Positions 1 to 10,600 of a stretch of DNA of 64,000 nucleotides are shown here, in pieces. The notes under the pieces were generated by a model. That model was given only the letters and a program-made list of their open reading frames with translations. It was not told where the DNA came from and made no database searches. Every line of letters starts with the position of its first letter. The stretch's first letter is position 1. The DNA lies in the NCBI GenBank assembly GCA_964608315.1, contig CAZSNF010000008.1:62001-126000 (forward strand), in the 5' to 3' direction. The position numbers and the translations under genes are program-made. Origin of the DNA: VXPQ01 sp964608315 (GTDB lineage Bacteria > Bacteroidota > Rhodothermia > Rhodothermales > VXPQ01).

Positions 1-1233
1 CGGCTCCTGCCCGCCGTCGATATAAAGCAAGCCGCGCCGGTCGCCCTTGCTTTTTTACAGGACTTGCAGGGCGTGGCGGACGATACGGACCCCTGGCCGC
101 TTTTCAATGCCTTCCTCATGCAGGACGGCGGGCGGGACGTGCTGACAGACGCCTTGCGCGAGCACGGCGTCCCGGAAGCATTCGCGCAAAAAGGCCTGGA
201 TCGGATACGCGGACGCAACCGCAGTTACGAACCGCTTCGGGATGCGTTTCGGGCTTCGGGCGCGGTCTCCGAGGCGCCTCGCGTCGATCCGGACATGGAC
301 GGCTGGGCGTTGCAACGCCTCCATTACGACGTGAAAGGAACGGGAGACCCTGCCCGCGGCGAAACGCTCTACGGACGGCTGCAATGCGGCAGTTGCCATG
401 TGATTGGCGGGGCGGGCGGACTCGCAGGACCGGACTTGTCGACGATCGGGGTCACGGCCCCCATAGATTATCTTACGGAATCCCTGCTGAAACCCGAGCA
501 GGCCGTCAAGGACGGGTATACCCTGATTCGCATCGTGCATACGGACGGCGGCATTGCGACGGGAAACCTCATGGGCGAAACGGAGACGGAAGTGCTGGTG
601 CGGAACGCGGCGGGCAGCGTGGAGCGCATTCCCAAAAGCCGCATCCGGACGCGGGAAATCGTTCCGGGATCGCTCATGCCGGCGGGCCTCACCGCCTCGC
701 TCGACCGAAAAGAGTTCGTGGACCTGGTGGCTTTTTTGTCCGCGCTGGGCGAAGAAGGACCGTATCGCGCACCCGCCTCGGCGGATGGGGAACAAACGGT
801 GCGGAGATGGCGCGTATGGCGACCATCCGACCCCGTGGTTGAGGAAATCCGGCGGGCAGGTCCCGTATTCGCTGTTACCGGAGAAGGCGTGGCCTGGGCG
901 CCCATGCACAGTACGGTGGCGGGGGATTTGCCGCTTGCAGAACTGCCCGAAGCCGCCGGATACAGCATGGCGTACTTCGAAGTGGACGTCGAAACGCCCG
1001 CCCCGGTCATCCTGACTGTGGAGCTGCCCGGCGGCGCGGGGGAAGGCGTCTCGGCCTGGGTGGACGGACAGCCCGCGCCCCTCGTCGAAGGGCGGATCGA
1101 ATTCGCTGGCGAGGCAGGGCGGCAGCGGGTTATGCTGGCCGTGGATCGGGCGTTGCACAAAGAGGGCGCACTGCGGGCGAAACTGCCTGACGGAGCAAAA
1201 AACACGGGGGTTTCCGTTGCAAGGGAATGGTGA
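1..1233 (+). CDS. Putative haem-binding c-type cytochrome domain protein, 5' truncated by window edge
   Basis: The reading frame is open from base 1, so the true start lies upstream; about 410 residues are visible. A CxxCH haem-attachment motif (CGSCH) is encoded at 385-399, followed by a G-rich GPDLSTIG segment and a later LMPAG, whose Met is a plausible axial ligand. This order (CxxCH, a stretch like KDGYTLIRIVHTDGG, a region on allowed positions, LMPAG, then a helix DLVAFLSALG) is what I recognise from the Planctomycetes/Verrucomicrobia-type haem-binding domain (TIGR02603-like), usually at the C-terminal end of large periplasmic sugar-dehydrogenase/HEAT proteins. The last 140 residues form an extra beta-rich domain I cannot name. 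It likely carries electrons in the periplasm for an oxidase or dehydrogenase in the missing N-terminal part. The gene ends 150 bases before a bidirectional terminator. Confidence -1.
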   Translation, partial: RLLPAVDIKQAAPVALAFLQDLQGVADDTDPWPLFNAFLMQDGGRDVLTDALREHGVPEAFAQKGLDRIRGRNRSYEPLRDAFRASGAVSEAPRVDPDMDGWALQRLHYDVKGTGDPARGETLYGRLQCGSCHVIGGAGGLAGPDLSTIGVTAPIDYLTESLLKPEQAVKDGYTLIRIVHTDGGIATGNLMGETETEVLVRNAAGSVERIPKSRIRTREIVPGSLMPAGLTASLDRKEFVDLVAFLSALGEEGPYRAPASADGEQTVRRWRVWRPSDPVVEEIRRAGPVFAVTGEGVAWAPMHSTVAGDLPLAELPEAAGYSMAYFEVDVETPAPVILTVELPGGAGEGVSAWVDGQPAPLVEGRIEFAGEAGRQRVMLAVDRALHKEGALRAKLPDGAKNTGVSVAREW

Positions 1234-1388
1234 GGCGCGGCCGCGCAGTTTGCCTCATGATCCCGCGCCGCGCCGCGCCGCGCCCGCCCGCACCGCGCCC
1301 GCCAACGCCGAACGCCTGCATGGTACGCCCAATTTCCCCCGGGGAAATGTCCAGGCGGCAAGCCAAATCAGCGTGTCCTTAAAGAAAC

Positions 1389-1418
1389 AAGGCCCTCCCT
1401 CTTGCGAGGAAGGGCCTT
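1389..1418. terminator. Bidirectional rho-independent terminator between convergent genes
   Basis: A 12-bp stem AAGGCCCTCCCT / AGGAAGGGCCTT with a 6-base loop lies between the convergent genes ending at 1233 and 1467. On the minus strand the stem is followed by a T-rich run. The same hairpin with a few changes occurs at 13892-13925 behind the paralogous T9SS gene. Confidence -1.
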
Positions 1419-1464
1419 TGCTGTTTTGACCACGAACAATAGCAGGCCCTTTACGGCCAACGCT

Positions 1465-1781
1465 GCTTATTTGACAAGCGTCATATGCCGAACCTGACGG
1501 AATTCAGGCGTTTCCAGCGAGTAGAAATACCCGCCGCTCGCCAGTTGCGCGCCGGACGCCGTACGACCATCCCATTGCACCTGGTGCGTTCCGGGCTGTT
1601 GCATCGTCCCGTTCACCAGGGTCGTTACGACGCGGCCTAACGCATCGTATACGCGCACGGTGACAACCGTAGCCTCCATAATCTCGTACTCGATGGTCGT
1701 GGAGGGATTGAACGGATTCGGATAGTTCTGGCGCAATACGAACTGTTCGGGAAGCTCGAACGGCTCGTCTTCCGCGCTGGT
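1465..1781 (-). repeat. 317-bp exact repeat, copy 1 (T9SS sorting-tail coding DNA)
   Basis: Base-by-base reading shows no difference from 13971-14287 over 317 bases, in the same orientation. It codes for the SAEDEPFELPEQ linker and the whole sorting domain, and includes the stop codon. Identity at all synonymous sites points to recent duplication or gene conversion. Confidence -1.
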
Positions 1782-2924
1782 CGATTCGCTGCGCATGAAT
1801 TTCTGGCACGAGGGAGCAGCCTGGTTGAACTGGCATACATAGGCCGTCATCCCGTCCGGGGAAAAGGCGATGCCTCTGGGCCGACCTTCTCCCACGGAGG
1901 CGGCGGGGTCCTTCGTCGTATTCCACTTGATGCTGTCGAGCGCTACAGGAATCATATCCACGGCAAGATCATCAATATCGAACGCGTAATGGGTCTGGAT
2001 CGACCAGGACGTTGCGACCGTGTCGCCGTCTGCGCCTACGTAGGTGTTCGCCGCATCGTTTGCCGAACCGGCTCCCACCCACAGTTGGCCTTTCGAATCG
2101 AAGCCAAACGATTCCGCAGAAACGCCCGGAATCACGACGCCCAGGGAATCGTATTCCGAAAATTCATCGGCGCGTTTGTATTCGATAACCGCCCTGTTCG
2201 TATAACCCGCCCAGAAAATGCGATTTCCGTCCGCCGATACCGCAAAATCCCGCGAAAAACCCGGAGCGGCCTCCACCGCGTTGCCCACGACGGTCAAATC
2301 GTCCGGGTTAAGCATGATGATGGGTTGCGCAGGACATACGGCGCCTACGAAAACGTTGTTGTCGCTTGCCGCCGCCTCGGCGAGCGAGCAAAAAACCGGA
2401 AAGGTGTTTTTGGCAAGCGCCGCACCGGTCTTGTAATCCAGTTTATACAGCGTTTTCCACTGGGATACAAGGATATTTCCAGCCATGTCCGTCGAAAGGC
2501 CGCGTCCGCTTTTGCCCTCCCAGGCGGTTCCGTCCCAGAAGACGCCGAGCGTATCGTCAATGGCCCCGTCGCCCGACGCCGCGAACTTGATGGGCGATAA
2601 ATCGGACACGGTGCCGTCCGCATTGAACACGTAAATGACGCGCGTCGGTGCATACTCTCCCGAGGAAACCTCGACGCTGTCGGTGGCGCCGAACGGCTGA
2701 ACCCAGATCTTCCCCTCCGGGTCGACGGCCACGCCGTGCACGCTGCTCCACTGAAGAGGATTCCCGTCGGCGTCTTCCGGCATGGAAGAAACCCCGCCCT
2801 CGTAGGTCCATGGGTGATCGCGAAGGTCCCCCGCAACGCTCCCGTCATACGTTTGACCAGCGGCGAAATGGGACGACGCGGCACACAGCAATACCGCGAA
2901 AAGAGGCAGTAAAAATCGTTTCAT
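1467..2924 (-). CDS. Secreted beta-propeller (SMP-30/NHL-like) protein with T9SS sorting tail
   Basis: The start is set at 2924 because the protein then begins MKRFLLPLFAVLLCAASSHFA, a clear signal peptide ending near AAGQ; the longer open frame adds 18 residues without one. About 485 residues. The middle has repeated strands typical of SMP-30/NHL-type propellers (for example GVAVDPEGKIWVQP, FDSKGQLWVGAG, GIAFSPDGMTAYV). The last 100 residues form a T9SS type A sorting domain: NYPNPFNPSTTIEYEI, then VRVYDALGRVV, then SGGYFYSLET and a final MTLVK. It is probably exported by T9SS and surface-bound or released. The DNA of the tail is identical to that of the gene at 13973-15673; the middle is not. 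It lies downstream of the TIG lipoprotein gene but is separated by its own upstream region. The function of the propeller is unknown. Confidence -1.
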   Translation of the reverse strand: MKRFLLPLFAVLLCAASSHFAAGQTYDGSVAGDLRDHPWTYEGGVSSMPEDADGNPLQWSSVHGVAVDPEGKIWVQPFGATDSVEVSSGEYAPTRVIYVFNADGTVSDLSPIKFAASGDGAIDDTLGVFWDGTAWEGKSGRGLSTDMAGNILVSQWKTLYKLDYKTGAALAKNTFPVFCSLAEAAASDNNVFVGAVCPAQPIIMLNPDDLTVVGNAVEAAPGFSRDFAVSADGNRIFWAGYTNRAVIEYKRADEFSEYDSLGVVIPGVSAESFGFDSKGQLWVGAGSANDAANTYVGADGDTVATSWSIQTHYAFDIDDLAVDMIPVALDSIKWNTTKDPAASVGEGRPRGIAFSPDGMTAYVCQFNQAAPSCQKFMRSESTSAEDEPFELPEQFVLRQNYPNPFNPSTTIEYEIMEATVVTVRVYDALGRVVTTLVNGTMQQPGTHQVQWDGRTASGAQLASGGYFYSLETPEFRQVRHMTLVK

Positions 2925-3108
2925 GTTCTCGGTGGATTGGGTTCGAAAGGCTGAGGAGGTACGAAACAGACGCGTCAACGCAACCGCGAAGGAGGCCAGA
3001 AACGCGCATGCCGTACGTTAGGGCATTGTTAGCAATGTCGTAAATATAATGCGTTATGCGAAAAAAGCGCAAGGGGGCGCGTTATTTTTTATGAGAGGAC
3101 GCGAAAAT

Positions 3109-4332
3109 CTATCGGACCCCTTCGCGGCGCGTGTTGATCCGGATCAAACCGGGGGGCGTCGCATCCGTTCTGCCCTGCACCATATACAAGTTGGGCGCGG
3201 CGCCCCACGCGAACGAAACCGCCGCCGGAAGGAACAAGCCCGGATAAAACGCGCGCCCGTCGCCGTTCGGCGAAACCAGCAGCACGGGATCCGCCCCGTC
3301 CGTACCTACGAACAAATCGCCGTTCGCAGCGAAGGCGAGCGCGAAGGCTTCCGCGCCGGCCTCTCCGGTCACGTCGAAGTACCGTTCGGCTTCGCCAAGT
3401 CCTCCCCCGGAAACAGGCCAGCGCCATATTTCGCTTGCGTCATCTCGCGTGGCGGCGGCGTACAAATAACCGTCGAAGAAACGCAGGGCGCGCACGTTCG
3501 CCTCGAAAGGAAAAGCCTCCACGGATTTGTCCGGGGCAATGCGGTAGACGTTGGCGTTGTTGCCGCCGGCCCACAGGTTGTTTTCCTCGTCGAACGCAAT
3601 CGCCGAAAGCTTCACGGAATTGTCTGGAACAACGCCCCAGACTTCCTGCCTGCCCCCTTCGCTGAACCGGAACACTGCGCGCACCGCGCGCACCGTATAC
3701 AGCATGTCGTCCGCGCCGTACGCCATGTCTGTCCATATGAAGCTTGTTTCGACGAACAGGGAGCGGGCGCCGTCGGACGCCATGCGAAGAACCCCCGCGG
3801 AGCGCCCGTCGGAATTCATGGACACATACAGGTCGCCCGCTGGATCCGAAGTAATGGAAAACGGTTCCTCGAACCCGGCGATATCGCCGAATGGCTCGAC
3901 GGCGGCTTCCAGTCGGTACGCTATGCCATTGCTGTAATTTTCCGCGCCCAGCACGGCGACCCGAACCTCGATGTCGGCGCCGGGCGTTGCGGGCGCCTGC
4001 ACCTGGAGGCGCGTCGGCGACGCTTCCATTACCTCGGCGCGGGCGTCGTTGAAATACGCCAGGTTGTCCGCTGCGGTTGCGGAGAAATTGCTGCCGTCGA
4101 GGGTTACGACGTCCACGCCGGCAAGCGCAAATCCGGCGGGATCAATGGACGCAAGCACGGGATCGGGGGCCGAAGGCCTGTCCGGGTCGTACAGACTGGC
4201 GGCGGGCCCGGAATCGCACCCCGAGGCCGCGGCGACGAAAAGCAGGGCGGCGATCGCGACGTACCGCCGCGCGCCCGATCCGAAAATCGGCGTCCTGTCC
4301 AGACAGTCGCTGTAGCGCAATCCCGGCTTCAT
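3109..4332 (-). CDS. IPT/TIG-domain lipoprotein with beta-propeller repeats
   Basis: About 407 residues from the ATG at 4332. This start gives a short basic leader, a hydrophobic stretch and the lipobox VAAASGC, so it should be a lipid-anchored protein; the longer frame upstream overlaps the PorV gene and adds low-complexity sequence. Residues about 55-145 resemble an IPT/TIG immunoglobulin-like domain (SIDPAGFALAGVDVVTLDGSNF). The rest has propeller-type repeats (ITSDPAGDLYVSMNSDG, IAFDEENNLWAGG, LAFAANGDLFVGTDG), as in SMP-30/NHL proteins. It begins 13 bases after the PorV-like gene, so it is the last gene of the TonB receptor operon. It could be a surface sugar- or ligand-binding lipoprotein; that role is inferred from context only. 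Confidence -1.
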   Translation of the reverse strand: MKPGLRYSDCLDRTPIFGSGARRYVAIAALLFVAAASGCDSGPAASLYDPDRPSAPDPVLASIDPAGFALAGVDVVTLDGSNFSATAADNLAYFNDARAEVMEASPTRLQVQAPATPGADIEVRVAVLGAENYSNGIAYRLEAAVEPFGDIAGFEEPFSITSDPAGDLYVSMNSDGRSAGVLRMASDGARSLFVETSFIWTDMAYGADDMLYTVRAVRAVFRFSEGGRQEVWGVVPDNSVKLSAIAFDEENNLWAGGNNANVYRIAPDKSVEAFPFEANVRALRFFDGYLYAAATRDDASEIWRWPVSGGGLGEAERYFDVTGEAGAEAFALAFAANGDLFVGTDGADPVLLVSPNGDGRAFYPGLFLPAAVSFAWGAAPNLYMVQGRTDATPPGLIRINTRREGVR

Positions 4333-4345
4333 GGCGCGCAAGGCG

Positions 4346-5395
4346 TTAGATGGAAAATGACAGGGAAATTCGATGTACCGCGGAGAAGGTATCGAAGGTG
4401 GTGGCGGAATAATCCGCCGAGAGACCTCCGTTTCCGAACAAGCGCTGTACGCCGACTCCAAACGTGACGCCCTGTACGTCCGTCGGAAATACGTACCCGG
4501 CCCGCAAGGAGAAGGTCTGCAAAAACGAATATTCGCCGCCCACCTTGACCTGCTCCGAAAAATCACGCGGATTGGATGCGTCGAGGGCAATGCGCAGGGC
4601 ATGCGTTTTCCCGCTCCGCCCGCCTCCGGGTTCCATGACAGAATCGTTCAGCAGGTCCATGACGTCCATCGATACGCCTATGGAAAGCGTAAGGGGGAGT
4701 TGAAAACTTTCCTCCTCGTACGCTATTTCCTGCGAGAAATTGCGCGCGTTGACCGCAAAATTCAGACTGCGAAATCCGGTTTTGTACAATACGCCGAAGT
4801 CGAAGGCGTACACGCCGGCGCTATTGTCCGCGCGCACGTATTCGCCTGTCCCGCCCGTATCGTAGCCAATAATGCTCTCGGCCAGATTCTCCATGGCGTA
4901 TTTGACGTGTCCGCCCACGGAAAAGCGATCGCTCAAAGGCCGCGCATACCCGAAACCGAAGGCCCAGGATGTGGGATTGAACGTACCGACGTCCATAAAT
5001 CCCTGGTCGTTATCGAACCGAATCGTTTCTTCGAGTTCGCCGAAATCAACGCTCATGAAAGAAAATCCGAACACGCCGAAACGCCCGCCGCCGGGCCGGA
5101 AAGACAGGCTCCCGGCGTAAAATTCGATGTCGGCGATCCACTGCGTCGTCGCCATCGCTGCGCTTGCGTACGAACGCTGCCACGCCATGCCCGCCGGATT
5201 GTAGAACAGGTTCTGCGCGTCGCCTTCCATCGCCGTCATCGCGTCGCCAAGGGCAGCGGCTCGCGGACTGGGAGAGAAACTGAGGAATTTCATGCCTGTC
5301 TGGGCAATCTTGTCCTGCTGGGCGCGCGCGCAGGGCGCAAACGCCGAAAAGACGAGCAGGCAGCATCCGATAGCAATGAGTACCGATCCTTTCAT
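4346..5395 (-). CDS. PorV/PorQ-family outer-membrane protein (T9SS-associated), copy 1
   Basis: 349 residues with an N-terminal signal peptide (MKGSVLIAIGCCLLVFSAFAPCARA) and the family signature FLSFSPSPRAAALGDAMTAMEGDAQNLFYNPAGMAW. The rest alternates short strands as in a 14-stranded FadL-like barrel (GGRFGVFGFSFMSVDFGE, GFGYARPLSDRFSVGGHVKYA) and ends with an aromatic strand ISLSFSI. In characterised T9SS systems PorV shuttles cargo from the translocon to the attachment complex; PorQ and other family members have related roles. It sits between a T9SS cargo gene and the TIG lipoprotein, with spacers of 15 and 13 bases. A second family member at 24387 occupies the equivalent place in the other triplet. 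I cannot say which family member it is orthologous to. Confidence -1.
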   Translation of the reverse strand: MKGSVLIAIGCCLLVFSAFAPCARAQQDKIAQTGMKFLSFSPSPRAAALGDAMTAMEGDAQNLFYNPAGMAWQRSYASAAMATTQWIADIEFYAGSLSFRPGGGRFGVFGFSFMSVDFGELEETIRFDNDQGFMDVGTFNPTSWAFGFGYARPLSDRFSVGGHVKYAMENLAESIIGYDTGGTGEYVRADNSAGVYAFDFGVLYKTGFRSLNFAVNARNFSQEIAYEEESFQLPLTLSIGVSMDVMDLLNDSVMEPGGGRSGKTHALRIALDASNPRDFSEQVKVGGEYSFLQTFSLRAGYVFPTDVQGVTFGVGVQRLFGNGGLSADYSATTFDTFSAVHRISLSFSI

Positions 5396-5410
5396 GGCGT
5401 CGTGGCCTCT

Positions 5411-7603
5411 CTAACGGATGATGACGAACTTTTTGATCGCCCGCTCGCCCGTTTCCGTATCCGTAATGACAGCGATGTATAACCCGCTCGCCACCACCTG
5501 GCGGGACGATGTGGTGTGATCCCAGAATGCGTCCCCGCTGCCGTCATCGTGTTCAATGCGATCAACGAATTCCCCCAGCGGCGTGAATATTTCGATGGAG
5601 CACTGCCCCGGAATGTTGAAAAAAGCCAGTTTATCGGTCTGGTCCGGGAAACGCACGTCCGGAGAGGAAGCGATGTTGAACGGATTCGGCACGATTCGTA
5701 TGTCGGACAGACTTTCTCCGGCCGGACGCTTGAGCCGCGTGGGCGTATAGGTCTGGGAATAGTAACGACTGCTGCGCAGGGAGCCGGCGGGAGTTAGCCC
5801 GTTCGTATCGTTCGATGAACGGACGCCCACGATATAATAGTAGTAATCGATGCCTCGTATGGGCGTCGTGTCGTCGAACGAAGCAGCGCTGCCTTCCGCG
5901 GCGTGGATGAGCGTATAGGTACTGTCGAAACGTCCCTGGGCGCGGTAAATTTCCCATTGGTCCGGCAGCGTCTCTGAAGCGTACGGTTGCCACGAAAGCG
6001 CAATGCGATCGCCGCCGCCGTTTACCTCGAACTGGGCGGGCGGCGCCGGCGGGCGAGGAATCGCGTATCCCGATTCGAAATTGGCTTGCGCGCGGCGAAA
6101 GGTTTGAAAAAGCGAATCCCGGCTCGTAAACACCCATTCGTTTTTGGTCATGGCGTGCACCGACCCACCCGCTTCATAGGGAATCTCCAGGGCGTCGTTG
6201 GCGCCCGACTCCTTGTAGGCTTTTCCTATCGCAATGTTGGCATCCCGGCTAAGCCCCGCCGCCGCTTCCGCCAGCACAATACGTACGCTTTCCCCCGGCC
6301 CAAGCGTATAGGGACCATAGCCGTTGGCGTTGGAAAATCCCCCGGGGGTGCCAAGCGAAGGGTCTCCGGTCGGATTCAGGAAACCGTCCATGCCGGAAGG
6401 CTCCACCACGTCGGCATGGCGCGGCGATCGGTGACCACTCGACATCAGGCCATACTCCACTTCCATTTTGGCCGGATTGAATGCGTCGTTTTGCGACGTG
6501 TAGGGAGCGTCCGAACCAATCCAGGTCGTTGTGGAAGGCTGACTCGGGTCGTCCGTCGGATCGGCGGGCGACGTATCCGCATGCAGCGTAACCACGCCGA
6601 CGAACTGGGATGCGCCCAGGCGACCGAGCGTGTCGGTCGGCGCAATGTTCACCGCAGGCAAGACCTGAGGAAGAATCGGCCCGCCAATATTGTCATAGGC
6701 CGTAAAAGGAGGGAACTTGCCATGCCAGACGAACTGAGCCCGAAAATCTTCTTCGGGAGGATCGGGCTTCACGCCGTCGCCGCGCGTATCCAGCATGGCG
6801 TTCAGCCCCCAGCCGGTTCCGTTACCTATTACGTAACGCGTTTCCTTCGCTACGGACAAGCGCCACTGGTAGAAGAAATACACCCCTTCAAGCGTCTGAT
6901 TCGGCAATTCGACGTCCGGGTCGCCGTCCGTATTGCCCGTATTCGTGAAGGTATACTCCATCACATGATAATTGTCGTGATATTCCTGGCTGAACTGCAT
7001 GATTTTGCGCTCCATCGTAACGCCAAGGAGCGTGTTCGCCTCGTTCACGATCATCACGTCAGGAATCTGATCCGGGTCTACATTGTCGTTGGCCATTTCC
7101 GCTTCGGGAACCGACAGCGCGCCGTCCACGAACACCGCAGGAGGATCCCGACGGCTTATCATTTCAAAGCGCAGCGGAAAAAATTCCCCGGAGCCCGAGA
7201 CCCGGGGGCCGACATGCACCACGCGCGCAGGATATGTGGTCCCTGATTCGTCCGTTACGTCGGCGGCGCCGATCCATAACGACTTGGCCGCCTGCATATC
7301 GGTAAAGCGATAGACGCCAGGCCAGCGCAGGCCATCCTGCTGGGTTCTTACGAAACCGCATCCCTCGCACTCGCTCCCGATTTCGGAATACCAGTTATGC
7401 AACGAACCTGCGGAAAGCCATTTGTTCGCAAACTGGGCCTCGACCGTACGCAAACCGCCCGCCGCGCCCGCGGCGAACAACGCCAGCGCAACCGCCGCCG
7501 CGTATATTCGACGCGCCCGGCGACGCAAGCCCGACCTGCCAGGAGGCGCGCAATATGATGTACGCCGTGTCGTCAACGCACCTTCAATGTGTTGCCGTCG
7601 CAT
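5411..7603 (-). CDS. Large secreted protein with FN3-like region and T9SS-type tail
   Basis: 730 residues, starting 10 bases after the stop of the TonB receptor gene. The N-terminus is long and basic (several Arg) before the hydrophobic IYAAAVALALFAAGAAGG, so it is an atypical signal or has a later start. There is a CEGC cysteine pair near residue 78. Residues about 510-610 look like a fibronectin type III fold (PAPPAQFEVNGGGDRIALSW ... YYYIVGVR). The C-terminus has IRIVPNPFNI, IEIFTPLGEFVDRIEH, FWDHTTSS, ASGLYIAVIT and a final KKFVIIR, the same pattern as the 1161-residue protein at 20912-24385. It is a likely T9SS cargo working with the receptor and PorV-like protein encoded on either side. 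The substrate is unknown. Confidence -1.
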   Translation of the reverse strand: MRRQHIEGALTTRRTSYCAPPGRSGLRRRARRIYAAAVALALFAAGAAGGLRTVEAQFANKWLSAGSLHNWYSEIGSECEGCGFVRTQQDGLRWPGVYRFTDMQAAKSLWIGAADVTDESGTTYPARVVHVGPRVSGSGEFFPLRFEMISRRDPPAVFVDGALSVPEAEMANDNVDPDQIPDVMIVNEANTLLGVTMERKIMQFSQEYHDNYHVMEYTFTNTGNTDGDPDVELPNQTLEGVYFFYQWRLSVAKETRYVIGNGTGWGLNAMLDTRGDGVKPDPPEEDFRAQFVWHGKFPPFTAYDNIGGPILPQVLPAVNIAPTDTLGRLGASQFVGVVTLHADTSPADPTDDPSQPSTTTWIGSDAPYTSQNDAFNPAKMEVEYGLMSSGHRSPRHADVVEPSGMDGFLNPTGDPSLGTPGGFSNANGYGPYTLGPGESVRIVLAEAAAGLSRDANIAIGKAYKESGANDALEIPYEAGGSVHAMTKNEWVFTSRDSLFQTFRRAQANFESGYAIPRPPAPPAQFEVNGGGDRIALSWQPYASETLPDQWEIYRAQGRFDSTYTLIHAAEGSAASFDDTTPIRGIDYYYYIVGVRSSNDTNGLTPAGSLRSSRYYSQTYTPTRLKRPAGESLSDIRIVPNPFNIASSPDVRFPDQTDKLAFFNIPGQCSIEIFTPLGEFVDRIEHDDGSGDAFWDHTTSSRQVVASGLYIAVITDTETGERAIKKFVIIR

Positions 7604-7613
7604 TGCATACGCA

Positions 7614-10600
7614 TTATAACGTAATCCGAAGCCCCCAGTAAACGTCTCTCGGATTCAGGAACGTCAAATAGTTCTGGTTGGGCATGTCGATGTACGCCTT
7701 GTTGTCCAGCGCATCATCCACCTTTTGCCGATCGGCGGAAACCCAGCCGCCGTCCCGGTATTCCAGCCAGGTTCTCGTGTCGTATTCCCAATAGATAACG
7801 CCGGGATCGGGCGCCGTTACGCTGGCCCGCGCGGGAATGCGCTCCATGGGCTGAAAAGACGTGTCGTAACTGCGCCACGCGCCGATCTTGTCCTGGCCCG
7901 GAATGTTCGTGTCGTAATCGTCCGATTCGGGCAGATGCAGCGAACGCAGATACGCATTCTGGTCGTTGCCGTCCACGAATCCGCTGAACGAAAGAGTGCG
8001 GCGGTTCAGCACGTTGAAAACGTCCACGAAAAATTGCGCGCGACGACCCCGAATATCGAATTGCTTCGACAGGCGCAGGTTCAGGTTCCACGAATCCCGG
8101 AACGAAACATTGTTCAGCACGCCGGGCACGGCGCCTCCGCCCGTCCAGGTATATTTGCTGCCCTGCCGCCAGCTTCCGATGAAACTGGCGCGCCAGCCGC
8201 CGAGCGGATGAAACATTCCCATATTCGGGCCGAAATCGGCGGGCGAAATCACATCGAGGTTCAAACGTCCGTAGGGCCTGGGAACGGGCTTTGAAGAAGC
8301 GCGCCGCCGCTCCGAGTCGCTTTCCTCGAACTCGCGCTGCGCGGTCGGGTTTTCGAAATTGCGCCGGAGTCCGAAATATCCCGACGTAAAAACCATGTAC
8401 GTATAATTGACGAATCCCTGCACCCAGCGCCCGCGGGTCCGCGAAAGCGTCACCTCGAAACCCCGGATGTCTTCATAGGAATTGGGTTCGGTCACGTCGT
8501 AATTGACCTGCCCGTCGCGGCTGACGTATTCCACCAGGTACGGTTGCAGCGATACGTCCTTGTAGTATCCGGCCAGGCGAGCCAGAAACTGATCGAAAAA
8601 CGATTGTTCGTACCCCAGTTCGTATGCAATCGTTTTCGGCAGCGGATTGTTCGGGTTCGCGACGCGGCTGATTTGTCCGGTTTCCGTAAAAGGACGAATC
8701 AGATACAGATTATTAGGGTCGGGAAGCGAGCGGAAATGCCCGTAATTGAAAAACAGCTTGCTGACGGCCGTTACGGGAAACGAAACGCCCATGCGGGGAC
8801 TCAGCTTGAAAAGCCGGGCGGTCGGTTCTTTCGCCAGCAACGAATCTATCTGATGGGCGAACCGGGCCGAAAAGGCGCTGGTGAACGGATCGTCGTAGGA
8901 AATCCAGTCGCCTCCCGCATTGAAATAATCGAGCCGTACGCCAAGGTTGGCGATCATGCCCTTGAATTCGAGCTTGCCTTGCGCATAGGCCGCGCCTCGC
9001 GCGGGCTTCTTTTCCCAGGTCGAGTGGGAATTGCCGCTAGGAAGAAATTCGTCGTATCGCCCGTAGTTTACCCGCGTATCGGCAAGATTGAATTCCAGTC
9101 CTGTTTTGACTTGCAGAAACCGATTGACCTGGCTGGTGAAATCGCCTTGCAGATTATACGTAATGACGCGGCTGCTGTCCCGGGCGTTGCTCATGCCCAC
9201 GCCGGTTCTCATGCCGTCCACGCCGAAGGTGGGCTTGGGCTGGAAGCCGAAAGGCGCTTCGTCGAAACCCACGCCCCCGAACGTTACGACCGGCGTCTCG
9301 TCGCGGAGCGGGCCGGGATTGGTGTCGTAACGGGACCCGAACGCGTTGAATCGCACTTCGTAGAACGAAGCGTTGCTCAGCAAATGCGTGAATTTGGCCC
9401 CGGCCATCCATGTGTTCACCGTGGTGGGGCCCCAGTAATCGGTCGAAAAGGTGCGGGAATCAATGAAGCTGACCCGGTTCAGTTGCGCGGCGATGCTTGA
9501 AGGCGAACGAAAAACGCCCGGCTGTCCGGCCCGACTGCTCGCCGTACCCTTGTTGCGGCCTTGCAAGCCTTCCACCGTGATTTTCATGCCGGGAGCAAGG
9601 TTGCCGGTCAACTTGACATGGCCCGTATGCGCCCGGAACCGGTCCGTATGCAGCGGGATCAGGTACATATCCTGATCGTACCGAAAAGACGCGTAAAAAC
9701 GCAGGTCCCCCAGCGATTTTCCAATAACGGGGACGGGGCCGCCCAGCCCCGCGTCTATGTTGTAATCCGGCGTAACGATCTCCATTTCTTTCCGGTGCTG
9801 CCAAAGAAACGCTTGCTGAAGCGCCTCCGGCGTCAAGTCGTTGCCGGGATCGTCGTCCCGCAGCAATTGATCGGACACGGCGACCCATCCCTCGAAATTG
9901 GGATATTGCTGCTGGGTCGCTTCGTCCCAGGCTCCGCTTTCCGTGCCGAGCCAGGCCACGTCCGGGTCCACGAACGGGCGAATCCAGTAGGCGTTCAGGT
10001 TGTCGGCGCGGGCGCCGAAATGTTTCTGGGCAGGCGCGCTGTAGCGTACGATGGCGTCCAGCTGATACCGATCCGGGCTTCCTTCCCTCGTAACTACGTT
10101 GACCACCCCGGAACGCACGTTGCCGTATTCAGCGTTGAACCCGCCAGTCTGCACCTGCACTTCCTGCACGGAGGCGAGGCTGATATTGGTGAAGGGCGCG
10201 TTGTTGCGTTCGTCCCGGAGGCCCAGGCCATTGACCATGAACGCCAGTTCGTCCGAACCGCTTCCCCGCACGGACAGTCCCTGTACGCCGGCCTGCAAAC
10301 CCACCACGCTGGATATGCTGGAGACGGGCAGCGCCTCAATCTGATCGGACGATACGTTCAACTGGCTGTTGGAAACGTCGGCCTGCACGACGGGGAGATC
10401 GGCGGTGACCACAACCTCGTCGAGCCCGACGGCGGATTCGCTCAACAGAAAGTCGATGACGGTCGTCTGGTCGATGTTGACCCGAACATCCTGTATCGTT
10501 TGCGGCGTAAAACCAATGAACGAACCCCGAATCGCATAGTCCCCCGGCGAAACGTTCAGAATGACATAATAGCCGTCCGCGTCCGTCGCCGCCCCCCTGA

